DNA of 50,312 nt from Bacteroidota bacterium (GTDB lineage Bacteria; Bacteroidota; Bacteroidia; Chitinophagales; Chitinophagaceae). The notes beneath the pieces were generated by a model. It made no database searches. It was given only the letters and a program-made list of their open reading frames with translations, and was not told the DNA's origin. Position numbers and translations under genes: made by a program. Below, one piece after another: positions 1 through 11,997 of the stretch (position 1 is the stretch's first letter; each line of letters opens with the position of its first letter). The stretch spans positions 1 through 50,312 of the forward strand of contig JADJZY010000021.1 in the NCBI GenBank assembly GCA_016715505.1, in the 5' to 3' direction.

Positions 1-3000
1 TGATTATAGATATTGTTATTCAGATTTGATTCAGGAAATGATAAACTGGTATTGAGTTTGAGTTGGGCGTTCACCCAAAACGGGGTAATATCTTTAATCT
101 TCGTTACAATGGTATCGTGAATGGTATCGCCGGGCGCTAATGCAATGTAATTTGCCTTGAAATTCAGTTCCGTATTTTCCGACAAGACATTGTTTTGCAA
201 ATACACCGCATTGCGGGTTGAAGCTAAGTAAACATTGGAGCCGGCATTGGTATATGCAAAAGGAATGGATACCTCTTCGCCTAACAGAAAGGTATCTTTA
301 GGAAATTGAAAAAAAGTCGGAACCAAATCCATATTGGAAGTGGTTTGGATATACACGTAATCCGACAAGGTATTGTTATTCCCCAACCCATTTTCATAAA
401 TGGTATTGTAAGGATTGGTGCTTAGGTTAAAATACTGAAATCCGATATAGGCATTGTGGATGGCAGGCACCAAAATACTATCCGTATAAGTTTGGTTAGG
501 CAATAAATTTCTGATTTTCTGCTGCATGCCAAGGCCAAAATAATTATTGATACCCGGACCGGAATTAACCCTTAGTAAATCACTGACATTGACATTGTCT
601 ACATTTCCCGGCCCGTTATTCTGAACGGTATAACTGACATAAAACGCTTGTCCTTTGTTGATGGTATCAGGATATTGAATATCAATCACCTGCAAATCGG
701 GGGCGGGAATTTGTGTATTCGTGAATGGAATGGCTACGATATTGTTTGCGGCATTTGAATCATTGGTGATTTCATTATATCCATCCAACAGAATAATCAA
801 ATAATAGTTTCCACTATTCAGCGAATGTGGTAAATGGATGGGAAGTGTATGCGTATATCCCTGCGTACTATCTAACAATCCATGATAATCTATACTCCCT
901 GTCGGAAGGTCATTCACACTATACACAGGATCGTTTGAAATAAACATCCTGTTTGTATGGTGGGCACCACTGGTCGTTCCGTTGCCATCATTGTCTACTG
1001 CATAGGATAAAGGAAAAGATAAACCACTTGTGGTGGAAGATGGGAATGTGGCGTTGTGTAATGCGAGATCAGATGAAAACGGACGGATAAAAATGGTATC
1101 AGCAAATGACAAATTATTTCCTTCTTCAGAATGTTCATATTGCGTGTTGTTCATATCAGCTTTGACCTTAAAATAAAAGTATCCGTTTTTTGAAGGCGTA
1201 TAAATGGACATGTTCCGAACCACCGAATCGCCCGGTAGAATAGGGAGTACATGATTCAGATCGCCGGCATATATGAGCGAATCCGGATCGATACTTGGGT
1301 CGATGCGATACAGAGCCTGCCTAAAAGCACCTGCAGTGGAGGCCGTGCCTGCATTTTTTATCGTGAAACTCAGGTTCGCAGGTACAAAGGATTGTAGGGT
1401 ATCAAAATCGAAATGCACGTTGGTAATTTGCAAATCGGGATATGGCGACAGACTGATGCTAATGGGATTGGGTGTGCTGTAAGTATTATTATTCTCTTGT
1501 AAATACTCGAACACTTCATTGGAATCATCGGTACGGACGAGCATATAATAAGAACCGCTGATTCCATTGGGAATTTTCACCTGGGTTGAAACGATATAGC
1601 TACTGTCTTTTAATAAAGTTGTTTTACGACTGGTTGTTCCCAATAAGGTAGCACCATATACACCATTGTTGGTATTGAGGTAAATGCGATCCAACCAGTT
1701 TGATGTGGCAGTTTCGGCAATCCCTTGATTTTTTACGCGCCACGAAATATTTACCAGGGTACCTGATCCAAATGTGGAAGGACAAGAAAAACTATCGATG
1801 AATAAATCTGCAGGAGGAAGTTGAGTCAGGGATAAGATTATTGGCGACTTAGCCAGGTTGTTGGAAGCATAAGCACCTTCGTATAAAGCATGAGGATGAT
1901 TGCTGTTGACTTTGACATAGATATAATATTGTCCCGACAACAAATAAGTAGGTAATCTGAATTTTTGATTCACCGAGTAAAATGAATCGTTTTGAATGGG
2001 ATATGCCAGGGTTTCGATATGACTGATCACTGGTCCGTTTTGTGTATAGAAATAATTGGTATCCAGCGTAAAATTAGGACTGCCGATTTCGGCCAGTTTG
2101 ATGGCGGATGAATTAAAAAATGGTAATGGTGAGATATATATTTCATCTTTCCACAAGCTGGCCGGCGTGGCAATGACCCCATCATTTTCAACCGTATAAG
2201 CAATGAGAATACTATCGCCGGCAAATGCATCAGCCGGACTACCCAATGCAACAACCTTTAAATCGGCAGCAGGTTTATGAACGACTTGAACATCTTTGTA
2301 CAAAACGTTATTACCGGTGTTTAAATCCAAGCCCAATACATTGCCTGCTTTGGCATACAATCGATAATTGCCAGATGCCAATTCCGGAAAGTTGATCGTC
2401 TTTTGTTGGGTATATTGCATCCCGCCTGTAAGTGCGTATAAATAATTGAATTCGCCAATATAGGTATCATTAAAATTGCCATACACGGTATCCGGACTAA
2501 TACTAATCTGATCAAACCAATAGTAATTTTTGGTACTTGATTGATTAGCCACATTTTTAACTACCCATGAAAGTGTATTGGGCGAGAAAGAAGAAAGCGT
2601 ATTGCTACTTAAAATACTTTCCAGACTTAAATCGGGATGATTGACTTTAAAGGCGAAGGTATCACTCCACAAAGTATCACAGATTGAAGTGCTTAATAAT
2701 TGCCAAAAATAACTGGATTGATTTTCCAAACCCGGCCATATCATTTGGGTAATATTACTGACATCCACGCCATTTGAAGGCCGTGTCTCGTTTTGTTTCC
2801 ATACAAATAATTTCCGCGACGACAAACCTTGCCCAAGTGTCCAGTTAAAAGTGACCGGTAATTGTATGCCCTCGTCCTGATTGAATGGTAAAAGGGGTTG
2901 AGATGCGATACTTGTACCTGTGCTAAGCACCTCAATCAACAAGCTATGGTTGACCGGACATGAATAAATATCTGTACCACTAACTGTTATCGTTGTATTT

Positions 3001-6000
3001 GCGGTTGGTTGAATCAGAATCTGTTGTGATGTATCGCCAGTCGACCATGAGCCACTTAAAAGCGGAGAAGCCAACTGTAAGTTAACCGCTTTGCCCGGAC
3101 AAATGGCTGTGCTGTAGTCTGTACTTAAGGGGCCTGAAACAGTATCCAAATGAACAAGTAAAGTATCCGTAAGCGAACAATAAGCATTACTGACATGCCA
3201 AACCAAAGTATTCAAACCAGTAACAAGCCCATGAACCATGGCGTTCGGATCGGTGTTAGAAGGGGTGAAAGTGAGTCCGGCTCCACTCCAGGTACCTGTA
3301 GTACCGACAGGGAGTGAGGCATGCAGCTGCAATGAATTCTGACAAACCCAAGTTTCCGGGCCGGCATCCAACAACAACCCTCCGTCAAATTCATCTATTC
3401 CCGGATCAGGTGTTAGCGCATTTCTACTTTCTCCGTCCATGTCGAGGATAACCTGAGGGATGGGCATGCCTGCATCATTAATCGCACAATTGCCTACGGT
3501 ATCGATGTGCAAGTCGGTGAGTGGGTTCACAAAATTGGTCATGACATTTTTCGAATTTGCATCACGTCCGCTAAGGCTTTGCCAATTTAACAAGGTAGAA
3601 GAGGTACCGTTTGAAGATTCCAGAGTGGTTGCCATATTGGAAGCATACATTACATTATGATTGCTGTAAGCCCAGTTTGTTGCCGATCCTGTGCTATTAC
3701 TCATGGCATAATTAATACCGCCGCTTCGCACATTTTGAAAAATATTGTTTCGAACGGTGTCTAACCAAATTGCTCCCTTTTGAAAAGCCCGGCTAACACT
3801 ACCCGCTGAACCCGTACCTGAAATGTTGATGGCGTTATGAAAAAAGGAAAAAATCATGGCATCATACACCTTGCGTATTCCGGTAATATTTACGGCATTC
3901 GTTAAGGTATCATTCGAGAGGCATACACTGTTATTGAATACCGCCTTGCGGATAGAAGGATTACTCCAGCTCATTCCTACGATGTAAGGATTGGTTCCGC
4001 TACTGATACCCTTGTTGATCAAACGATAGATTTGGTTATGATGAATTTCGTGAATGGTGTTGCCTCCTCCATTGATTCGGGTTGTAAACAAGCCCAACAA
4101 ACTATTTCCATTCGTTTGAGTGCTTGCTGTTAATTGAAGATCATGAATTCGATTATATCCCAGGTTTAAATAATCCGATTCGATGCTGAATCCCTTTAAC
4201 GTAGCTTGTGAGGAATACGTGTTTTCTGCCACATAAAACAAACCATCGGCCTGAATATGCGCGACTTCATTGTAATAGGCTTGTGTGATGGTCTTCGATC
4301 GTAGTTGTAAAGCGGTTTGTCCAACACTGGTTGTAGGGGCTGTGAATTGAATACCGGCCACCAGGTTGCTATCAAATTTTGCCAGAGTACCCTGATTAAA
4401 ATCCAAATGCAAAGGCCGTGCTTTGTTGGAAGCGAATTGGATAGCGTTGGGTGATTGCAATGAACCAATTCTGTTGCCTACCATATGCCAACTCGAAAGG
4501 TGAGAACCCGAATTTAAATAAACTAACCCACAATCATTAACGGTAGCTACTTGTGTTTGAATCACCGAATCGACCGTATTGTAAGAGCATTGTGCTTGAT
4601 AAGAGTTGGTCGAATTGGCCGCATGCGTCATACTCAGGTACATCAACCAGAAGTGCTGCATACCGTTGTGTTGAATATTTCTAAATTGGTTATAATTCGT
4701 TGTTGTTTGTATATCCGTTGAAATTCTCAAGCCATAAAACCCTTGCGAATTTGAGAGATGATTATAGGTAATATTTGAAAACTGGTTACTGTCAATCGAA
4801 CACACAGTATTTCTATTGGATGCCAGCGAAGACATATTCACAAAAATGCCCGTGAACTGTGATGCAGTATTACAGAGAATATCATTGGCAATCGTCTGAT
4901 GACCAATTTCATTTTTATTTATATGCCACAACCCACCCGAAACATTCACCATCGTACTATTATGGATAGGTGTCACCAATAAATTCTTTATATGGTTTCC
5001 GCTAAAGACAGAAACGGCCTGCCCGCTATCTACATTGGAGATATCGAACCAATGACCCGTTCCACCCCGCATGTCCATTTTGGCTCCTCCACAAAATGGT
5101 GCTGTTCCTCCGAAGTAATTCCCTTCAAAGTGAAACTGACTAAATTGGGTTAAGTTATTATACGCCGCTATGAATTGATAAAACTGCGGTCCTGGATTGT
5201 TATTCACACTCCGGTACATGTGATTGTTGCTGATGCGGAGTAAGCCGTTTCTTCCAAATAGAGCAAAAATCCCCACTGCACAGTTATCAAAATAATTATT
5301 ATCGATGTAAATCGCTTCGCTGTATATAGTAGGCGTGGTACCATAATGACTAAACCGAATTCCATTTACAAAACAATTGGAATTGTGCAAATTGGTGCGG
5401 GTCATTAACTTATTACAGGAAATATAAATACTATCACTTCCTTTTATTCCGCTTGTATTGTCGAAGCTGATTCCGTTGTCAGCAATTTCAATTTGTAGTC
5501 CTTGGATTGTAATTTGTTTAGCATCATTTTTCAACGAAATGGTGGTTACACCCACTCCGAAGCTTTGATTCACGATAGGGCTTTGGCTATTTCGAAGTAT
5601 CAGCCCATAGGAAGAATGACAAGCATTATTCCCGATGGTTCCATCCAATGTGCAATATGTAGCGCCATCAAAAACGATAACCCCCACACCTGAAGAAATA
5701 CTTTTTTCAATCAGAAGCGGAGAGCTTATATCACTTCGAACCTGAATTCTAAGCGGACGATTATGACTTGCTTTATAATTGATCACAATGGGTGCAGGCT
5801 CCGGCGCCCCTGAATAATTCTGTTGCAATTCCAACGTAACTGGTCCGGCACTTCCCAGTGTTTTGAGCGCTGCCAAGGCTGCTGTTATAGTAGGATATGG
5901 CGCATTAGCATTCATATACGTGGTACCCGATGGAGGAATGTAGGACGCCGATGGTCCGATACAATAAGTGCCTCCACTGAGTGGGCCATTTCCAATTCCG

Positions 6001-7346
6001 ATAAACAAACCATCCGCCGTGAGCAAATCGTTCACTAAACTACCCGACAAAGGAAGGGACGTTGAAATGGTAGATGCATTGATGGCGGAGGAAATCCCCG
6101 TAAAAGAAGCCACTGTATTATTGGTAGAGATTCCCAATTTGGATTGGGCGCTTAGTGCGGGATTCATGCCATTCGGACTTACTTCGATTTGATCAATATC
6201 AAAAAGGTTGAGCAGCGATTCTGTTTTAATTTGCCAGTAACGATTGTAGAGACTGTCTCCCAGACTTACTTTATCGGCACTACCTGTAGGTTTGGATTCA
6301 AATACCTTCGCTGATAGAACCACCGGGCCTGCATTGCTGGGTGTAGACACCGTGAATCCGAGCGGTTGAAAGGCACTGCCTCCGAGCGGGAAGTAGATGT
6401 TTTCGTTATGGGTTTCACTGAAAGTTTCTACCTCCATTTTTAATTCGCCAATGACATAGCTGGAGGCATTTCCTAGCACCGGATCATCACTTTTTAAATA
6501 CAAATAATGCGGGCCTGTGTTTAATTTTCCATTGAACAACTTAAAGCCTGCAAACGCTGTAACAGGGAGGGGATTAGTTAATAAGATGCTTGCACCGGAT
6601 GTGGTATTGATGCTCAATTTATTCAGTGTGCTGATGGTAGAAGGAATACTTTGTCCGCTGGGAGCGTTATTAAAATGTAACTCGGCACGCGAACCCGAAG
6701 TGATGCTTCCACCTGAAATACTGAGGGCATTTCCTTTTAAGGTCAACGATTGATTGAGGTGAAAGATGCCGGCGTTCACTTGTACCGTACCGTATACGAT
6801 AATGGCTTCCGTGCTGCTTACGACAGCTGTTGAAAGAATCGTGAGGTCGTTGACCGAACTATCTATACCTAGGTTCATTTCCTGATTCGCCGTTCCACTA
6901 AATATATAATTCGCTAAAGGATGCAGATTATATACCGCAAATTTTCGCAGCGCACCGAGGGTATCTTTCCGCAAACCGGATGCATTTTTAATTTCTAAGG
7001 TAGCACCTTGCAGCAATGAAAAAACGGAACCATTGTTACCTGATTCGCCTTGTATGAAATGATTGTCGAAAACGAGCGTCCCTGCTACAGTAAAAAAAGG
7101 CGCAGTAATTGGAGTTTGATCGTTCAGAATAAGATCTTGATTCAGAACAACCGCATGGCCTGCCTGTATGATACAGAATGGGTACCATCTACAGGTGCCG
7201 ATAACAGCCGGTATCCAATTAATTCCATCTGAGGAACTTTCGCCAAATAGCTAGATCGTTAAAATTACCATTGGAGATTGTTCGGTATTGTGCAGCAAAC
7301 ATCCATCGACAAAAGCAGCCAGCCAGTTAAGGAGGATGGCTTTCAT
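1..7346 (-). CDS. Giant secreted beta-helix / CARDB-repeat surface protein, 3' end outside the window
   Basis: The minus-strand frame is open from 7250 to the left edge, about 2,416 codons; the stop lies beyond the window. ATG at 7346 begins a signal-peptide-like start (MKAILLNWLAAF), but that frame meets TAG at 7251-7253. The neighbouring frame holds the expected continuation (FAAQYRTISNGNFNDLAIW), and the main frame then resumes at ESSSDGINWIP, so at least two indels lie near 7235-7320. Going toward the C-terminus I see a Ser/Gly-rich N-terminal passenger, a right-handed beta-helix region rich in N-N-x-F/I rungs (about 5900-3700), a DLHID...DPGIDEFDGG junction (about 3515-3390), an Ig/PKD-like and an FN3-like segment (about 3370-2650), then at least seven CARDB-type repeats opening with PDL/ADL/SDL-like motifs near 2635, 2265, 1815, 1440, 1090, 700 and 330. 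CARDB and beta-helix domains are typical of adhesins; surface adhesion is inferred. The C-terminal sorting signal is not visible. Confidence 0.8.
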
Positions 7347-7425
7347 ACGATCAATTTGTAGCACAAATCTATCCGTTCCTCCTGCGGCATACAACTGCCA
7401 AAAGTGATAGGTGGATGTTCAATGT

Positions 7426-8064
7426 TTATCGAAACCACTTATTTTGCAAGGCTTTGGCCACCACCTCAGTCATAGAGGCCACATGTAACTTGGCATAAAT
7501 ATTTTTCATGTGAAAACGCACCGTGGTATAGGTGATATCCATTTTGGCAGCAATTTGTTTATACGACAATCCTTTCACCAGATATTCAATCACTTCCATT
7601 TCGCGGGGCTGTAAGTGATATTCTTCCTTGCTCGGCGATTGGGTTTGAAAAAATCCCAATACCTTTCTGGCGATTCCGGGCGAAAAAGGTGCACCACCAT
7701 AGTGTACTTCTTCGATGGCTTGCACCAATTTAGAAGTTGGTGAACTTTTCAGAATGTATCCGGATGCACCCGCAGTAATGGCATTAAAGATGTTTTGCTC
7801 ATCTTCAAAAACGGTTTGCATGAGAATGGGAATATTCGGCGCTGTTTTTTTGAGCTTTTTAACGGCATCAATTCCGTTTAAACCTGGCATATTGATATCC
7901 ATCAAGACCACATCAGGCTGTGAGGATAAAACGATTTCCGGTGCCTCTTTGGCATGGGCATAGCACCCAATAACCTCAATGCTGGCATGGTTTTTAAACA
8001 CAGCCAACAGTGATTCCCTCAAATCATAATTGTCATCAAACAATACAACCCTAATTTTCTCCAT
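7426..8064 (-). CDS. NarL/FixJ-type response regulator
   Basis: 212 residues, normal length for the family. The N-terminal receiver has the acidic pair D10-D11, the phospho-acceptor D56 (in VVLMDINMP) and the conserved Lys in GYILK (about residue 106). The C-terminal LuxR-type helix-turn-helix spans about 150-207 (LQPREMEVIEYL...SYKQIAAKM...TVRFHMKNIYAKL). It lies 60 bases downstream of the histidine kinase 8125-9930 on the same strand, so it is most likely that kinase's cognate partner, binding DNA once phosphorylated. It closely resembles the regulator at 23258-23896 (shared MQTVFED, GGAP, LVKGLSYK and EVVAKA/EAVAKA-type motifs), which suggests two paralogous systems. The giant surface-protein gene starts 79 bases downstream, so it may be co-transcribed or a target; that is inference. 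Confidence 0.95.
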   Translation of the reverse strand: MEKIRVVLFDDNYDLRESLLAVFKNHASIEVIGCYAHAKEAPEIVLSSQPDVVLMDINMPGLNGIDAVKKLKKTAPNIPILMQTVFEDEQNIFNAITAGASGYILKSSPTSKLVQAIEEVHYGGAPFSPGIARKVLGFFQTQSPSKEEYHLQPREMEVIEYLVKGLSYKQIAAKMDITYTTVRFHMKNIYAKLHVASMTEVVAKALQNKWFR

Positions 8065-8124
8065 ACACGGCTCAAAATTACATGTAGTATTCCAATTAGT
8101 CGGCTACCTGTCACAATAGACAGG

Positions 8125-8853
8125 TCAGTTAATTCGGTAGCGGAACACAAATCGAACACGACATCCCTTCTGCGGTTCGCTCTCCATCGAGAAAACGCCC
8201 TGAATTTTTAAGGCTCGTTGCTGCATCGATTCCAGTCCTTTGCCACCTAATGTCGGTAAATGATGTTGCGCAAATCCCCGGCCATTATCCTGCACCGTGA
8301 GACACAGTTGCTGATTGCTGACCGATGCCTGCACCTGAATCAGTGAAGCGCCGGAATGTTTCAGGCTATTGTTTATGGCCTCTTTTAAAATCAGGTAAAT
8401 ATCCTTCATCACATGCGGCGATATTTTAACCTGGGTAGATGCCTCAGAAAATTGAATGTCATAGTCAACATCAATTGGAGCCAGGGTGAGGGCACAATAA
8501 TTTTGTAATCGTTCCAGCAGCGGTTCTGTGGATTCATCTTCGGTATTCAGGCTCCATACAATATCACTCATTTTTGAATTCATATCGGAGGATATATTCT
8601 GAATTTTCCTGGACAAATTTTTTACCGATTCCTGATCGTCGGCTGTATTTTGCAAAGCCTCACTAAAACGGGTAATACTGCTGAGCGAGGATCCAATATC
8701 ATCGTGTAAATCACGGCTGATGGCATTGCGGGTCTGCTCTAATTTCATCACCAGTTCCAATTTACGTTTACGTTTGTACATAAAGTAAGCCAGCATCAAA
8801 ATAATCAGGAGCAGGCCGGAAACAATCAGGATGTAATAATTGGTGCGTCTTAC
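8125..8853 (-). CDS. Histidine kinase, transmembrane + HisKA_3 + ATPase half (3' part of a frameshifted gene)
   Basis: This frame opens after a TAG at 8854-8856. It begins with RTNYY and a single membrane segment (ILIVSGLLLIILMLAYFMY), then a basic stretch (KRKRK) and a HisKA_3 dimerisation/phospho-acceptor motif, ISRDLHDDIGSSLSSI, with the His that would be autophosphorylated. The HATPase_c domain follows, with an N-box (LKEAINNSLKHS) and a G-box (DNGRGF...GGKGLESM). An ATG inside the membrane helix (about 8796) could give a shortened product, but the natural gene clearly continues upstream into the TPR half at 8857-9930. In the family, such kinases sense signals through N-terminal TPRs and phosphorylate a NarL-type partner, here 7426-8064. 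Confidence 0.85.
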   Translation of the reverse strand, partial: VRRTNYYILIVSGLLLIILMLAYFMYKRKRKLELVMKLEQTRNAISRDLHDDIGSSLSSITRFSEALQNTADDQESVKNLSRKIQNISSDMNSKMSDIVWSLNTEDESTEPLLERLQNYCALTLAPIDVDYDIQFSEASTQVKISPHVMKDIYLILKEAINNSLKHSGASLIQVQASVSNQQLCLTVQDNGRGFAQHHLPTLGGKGLESMQQRALKIQGVFSMESEPQKGCRVRFVFRYRIN

Positions 8854-8856
8854 CTA

Positions 8857-9930
8857 GGAATCACTTCCTTCCGGGTTTGGCGGAGGGTATCGCGCAATTC
8901 ATAATTTCCGGAAATATTTTCTACCACTGCCGGAGTTGCCATAGCCTGCAAACTATCATCAGGTTTTTTTTCTCCTCCATTTTTTCTGAGCCGCGAGATA
9001 ACTTCCTTCGAGGCTATCAATGGTAAGCCAGTTGAACCAGGGCCTCCTTTATTCACCTGCCGGATCTTTATATTTTCGACAAATTTGGATACTTTCTTTG
9101 GCCAGTTTTCTGGCCTGCGATTGTATCGCCAAATGCCAATCGGCATTTGCTCAAAATGATAGATGCACCACCCAGCAGCAAGGGAATATTCTGCTCACGG
9201 GCATACTCCATGGTTTTATCTGCATATTTAATTCCGCTCCTCTATACGATTTCATCTCATAATAATTTGTGGCCAGATTGGTATAGAGTACCCCTTGATT
9301 TTGCGGAGCTAACTGATCGCCAAATAATCTGAATGCCCTTTGAATGCTTGCAACCGCTTCTTTATGCTTTTTAGATTTTGAATACAATACAGACATATTA
9401 ATAATTGGGTATGCCGGAGAGAGCGTGTCACCTAAATTTTCGTAAATCGTAACAGCTCTTTTCAGATATCGTTCCCCTCTTACATAGTCAGACATGGAAA
9501 TATATACCGTACCCAATACGTTGCAAGTACCTGCAATGGATTTAGGCGACATCCCGATTTCTTCCTTGATTTTTAACGCTTCCAGCAAAGTAGCGATGGC
9601 TTCGTTTAATTTACCTTGATTGCGTTGATGTACACCCACATTTTGTAAGGTACTTGCCAAATCGCGGTCTAAACCGGGCTTGCGCGACAATTCCATGGAT
9701 TTGTTGAACAGGTAATCTGCCTTATCAAAAACAGACTTATTGGAGTAAGCGATGGCCAAACCATTTATAAAACGAATGGTATGTGTATCGCTGGGTTGAC
9801 TTTCAATCAGCTTCAAGAGAGAATCTCCGAGAAGAGGCGAATTCCATTGAGCGTGAATGGAAAAATCAATATCCAGTAAAAATACCAGTATTAACAAAAA
9901 GCGGTTGAAACCATTCGTATTCATAGGCAT
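8857..9930 (-). CDS. Histidine kinase, secreted-side TPR sensor half (5' part, multiply frameshifted)
   Basis: ATG at 9930 (or 9924, MNTNGF) starts a signal-peptide-like segment (FLLILVFLLDIDFSIHAQ), then TPR units (residues about 40-230: ALKIKEEIGMSPKSIAGTCN, YLKRAVTIYENLGD and similar) in one open frame down to 9151. From about 9225 to 8857 the sense jumps among all three frames. KTMEYAREQNIPLLLGG, then ARKLAKESIQICRKYKDP, KEALVQLAYH, IDSLEGSYLAAQKKW, and finally ISGNYELRDTLRQTRKEVI are each readable and together spell ordinary TPR and linker sequence. I count about five or six indels in 370 bases. That is either a decayed gene or poor local sequence; since the TPR text itself is intact, error is more likely. 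The membrane and kinase domains follow at 8125-8853. Confidence 0.75.
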
Positions 9931-10141
9931 GTATTCAATTAAAAACCCTTGAAAAATTCATTTGGCAAAAAAGTTCAAGGCCTTATAAATTTTTTAGCAG
10001 TGATTTTTTTTGTCCCAAACTTTTATCTCCAACAAAGCAGGTGGCATTCATTTTCTATGCCAATGTTCGTTTCGGATTTTAAATATAATAAATTATCCGG
10101 TATGCCATGATGTCGATTCAATCAATGTGGTTGTGCCACAC
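9931..10141. other. Intergenic region upstream of the TPR kinase
   Basis: There is no plausible gene. A 7-bp inverted repeat (CCTTGAA at 9947-9953 with TTCAAGG at 9974-9980) lies 17-50 bases upstream of the kinase start and could be a regulatory or mRNA-structure element. The rest is A/T-rich and should hold the kinase promoter, but no clear Bacteroidota -33/-7 pair stands out. Confidence 0.4.
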
Positions 10142-10173
10142 AAAAAAAACTCCGACTATGATAGTCAGGAGTT
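10142..10173 (-). terminator. Rho-independent terminator of the YFFD-repeat gene
   Basis: Read on the minus strand, ACTCC(T)GACTA, loop TCA, TAGTCGGAGT is followed by a run of eight T. It begins about 25 bases after the stop at 10198. A near-copy with the same flanking text lies after the gene ending at 13270, and a damaged copy after the gene ending at 30779. Confidence 0.85.
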
Positions 10174-10197
10174 CTTATAGGTTGATTGATTTGTGTT

Positions 10198-11983
10198 TTA
10201 GGGGATTGCCGCGCCTATAAAATTATTGTTGTTCTCTTCCCAGAAGATGAAGTCCAATCCATCCACAATACCATCCCCATTAAGATCGGTACTAAAATAC
10301 CCCACTGCAAAATTATTGCTGTCGTTTTCCCAATCGTTGTAATCTAAACCATCTACCACCCCATCCTGATTGACGTCGCCGGTGTATATCGCCCAAACAC
10401 CCGGCTCTACTTCTCTTTGGTTGCCGGCATAGGCCTGAAATTTAGCTGTTGTAAAATCGTAGGTTGTTGTCGTTCCGCTACCAATGCTTGAGCCACTCCA
10501 AGTTTCTAAACTATTCCGATGTTTGATAACGATGTAATAATTCGAATTTGTTTGACTTAGATCAGTGTCGAAGACGCATGTAAAAGTTCCATCGGTTTGG
10601 ACAATTACCCGAGAAGAAGCAATTTGTGTAGATGGCGCATTCACATCCCGAATTTCCACGATCAAACTATCCGTCAGATCTGTTTGCATCGATACCCCCT
10701 GATTCGACAATACAGGTTGCATGCTATATGCTCCGGCATAGAAACCCTGAAGGAGCACCTTGATATGTTCTTTCCAGATCAAACGGGCATTGGTAATACT
10801 CCATTGTCCGTGGGCATTTTGACTTCGGATAAATAAATGATGCAGACCTGTTTGTAAAGCGCTCATATCCGCATTGATATTCAGATTGGCGATATTGCTG
10901 CCGGGCGTAATTGCAGCAGATGTACCATTGCCAAAACCAGGATCGCTGTCGAAAAAATACTCCAATGCAAGGATGTCTGGAATAGTGGCACTCGTGCTGT
11001 TTTCGGTTTTGTAGAAAAAACTACGATTCGTGATACTCCATTGTCCATTCGCATCCTGACTACGAACATATAACTGATGAATGCCGGAGGGTAAGGCACT
11101 CACATCTGCATTGATATTCAGGTTGGCGATATTGCTGCCGGGTGTAATGGGAGCAGATGTACCATTGCCAAAACCCGGATCGTTGTCGAAAAAATATTCC
11201 AATGCAAGGATGTCTGGAATGGTGGCACTCGTGCTGTTTTCAGTTTTGTAGAAAAAACTACGATTCGTGATACTCCATTGTCCATTCGCATCCTGACTAC
11301 GAACATTTAACTGATGAATGCCGGAGGGTAAGGCACTCACATCCGCATTGATATTCAAGTTGGCGATATCGCTTCCGGGCGTAATGGGAGCAGATGTACC
11401 ATTGCCAAAACCCGGATCATTGTCAAAAAAATATTCCAATGCAAGGTTGTCTGGAATGGTAGCACTCGTGCTGTTTTCGGTTTTGTAGAAAAAACTACGA
11501 TTCGTGATACTCCAATGCCCATTCGCATCCTGACTACGAACATATAACTGATGAATACCGGAGGGTAAGGCGCTCACATCTGCATTGATATTCAGGTTGG
11601 CGATATTGCTGCCGGGTGTAATGGGAGCAGATGTACCATTGCCAAAACCCGGATCATTGTCGAAAAATATTCCAATGCAAGGATGTCCGGAATGGAGCCC
11701 GAAAAGCGGTTTTCGGTTTTGTAGAAAAACTACGATTCGTGATACTCCATTGTCCATTCGCATCCTGACAACGAACATATAACTGATGAATACCGGAGGG
11801 TAAGGCACTCACATCCGCATTGATATTCAGGTTAGCGATATTGCTGCCGGGTGTAATGGGAGCAGATGTACCATTGCCAAAACCCGGATCGTTGTCGAAA
11901 AAATATTCGATCTTGACAATATTTAGTGCCATGCTGTTATAGGCGATTCCCAGAAACCAGAAAAGGAAGAAATAAAATTTCAT
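10198..11983 (-). CDS. Secreted YFFD-repeat protein with dockerin-like C-terminal tail (two 1-base frameshifts)
   Basis: The start is ATG 11983 (MKFYFFLFWFLGIAYNSMA, signal peptide), 14 bases after the beta-helix gene stop. Five tandem repeats of 79 residues follow, each beginning EYFFDNDPGFGNGTS and ending HQLYVRSQDANGQWSITNR; the unit is also present eight times in the protein at 30779-34054. The C-terminal third is the shared tail: VLLQGFYAGAYSMQPVL, an Ig-like segment with IKHRNSLETWSG, then GDVNQDGVVDGLDYNDWE and TDLNGDGIVDGLDF, two EF-hand-like calcium loops, ending GAAIP. In the first repeat one A is missing from each of two A-runs (near 11662 and 11724), giving two frameshifts; adding them back restores SFFYKTENRFSGSIPDILAL and a product of about 594 residues. 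Downstream of 11662 the frame is intact. The function is unknown; surface display is inferred. Confidence 0.85.
10790..11915 (-). repeat. Five tandem 237-bp coding repeats (79 residues each)
   Basis: The anchor GCATTGATAT recurs at 10871, 11108, 11345 and 11582 (exactly 237 bp apart) and again at 11817 (235 bp). The copies are nearly identical at DNA level; the 10.9-kb copy is the most diverged. The 235-bp interval is exactly explained by two missing bases in A-runs. Confidence 0.9.
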
Positions 11984-11997
11984 AAAAATTTGATTGA

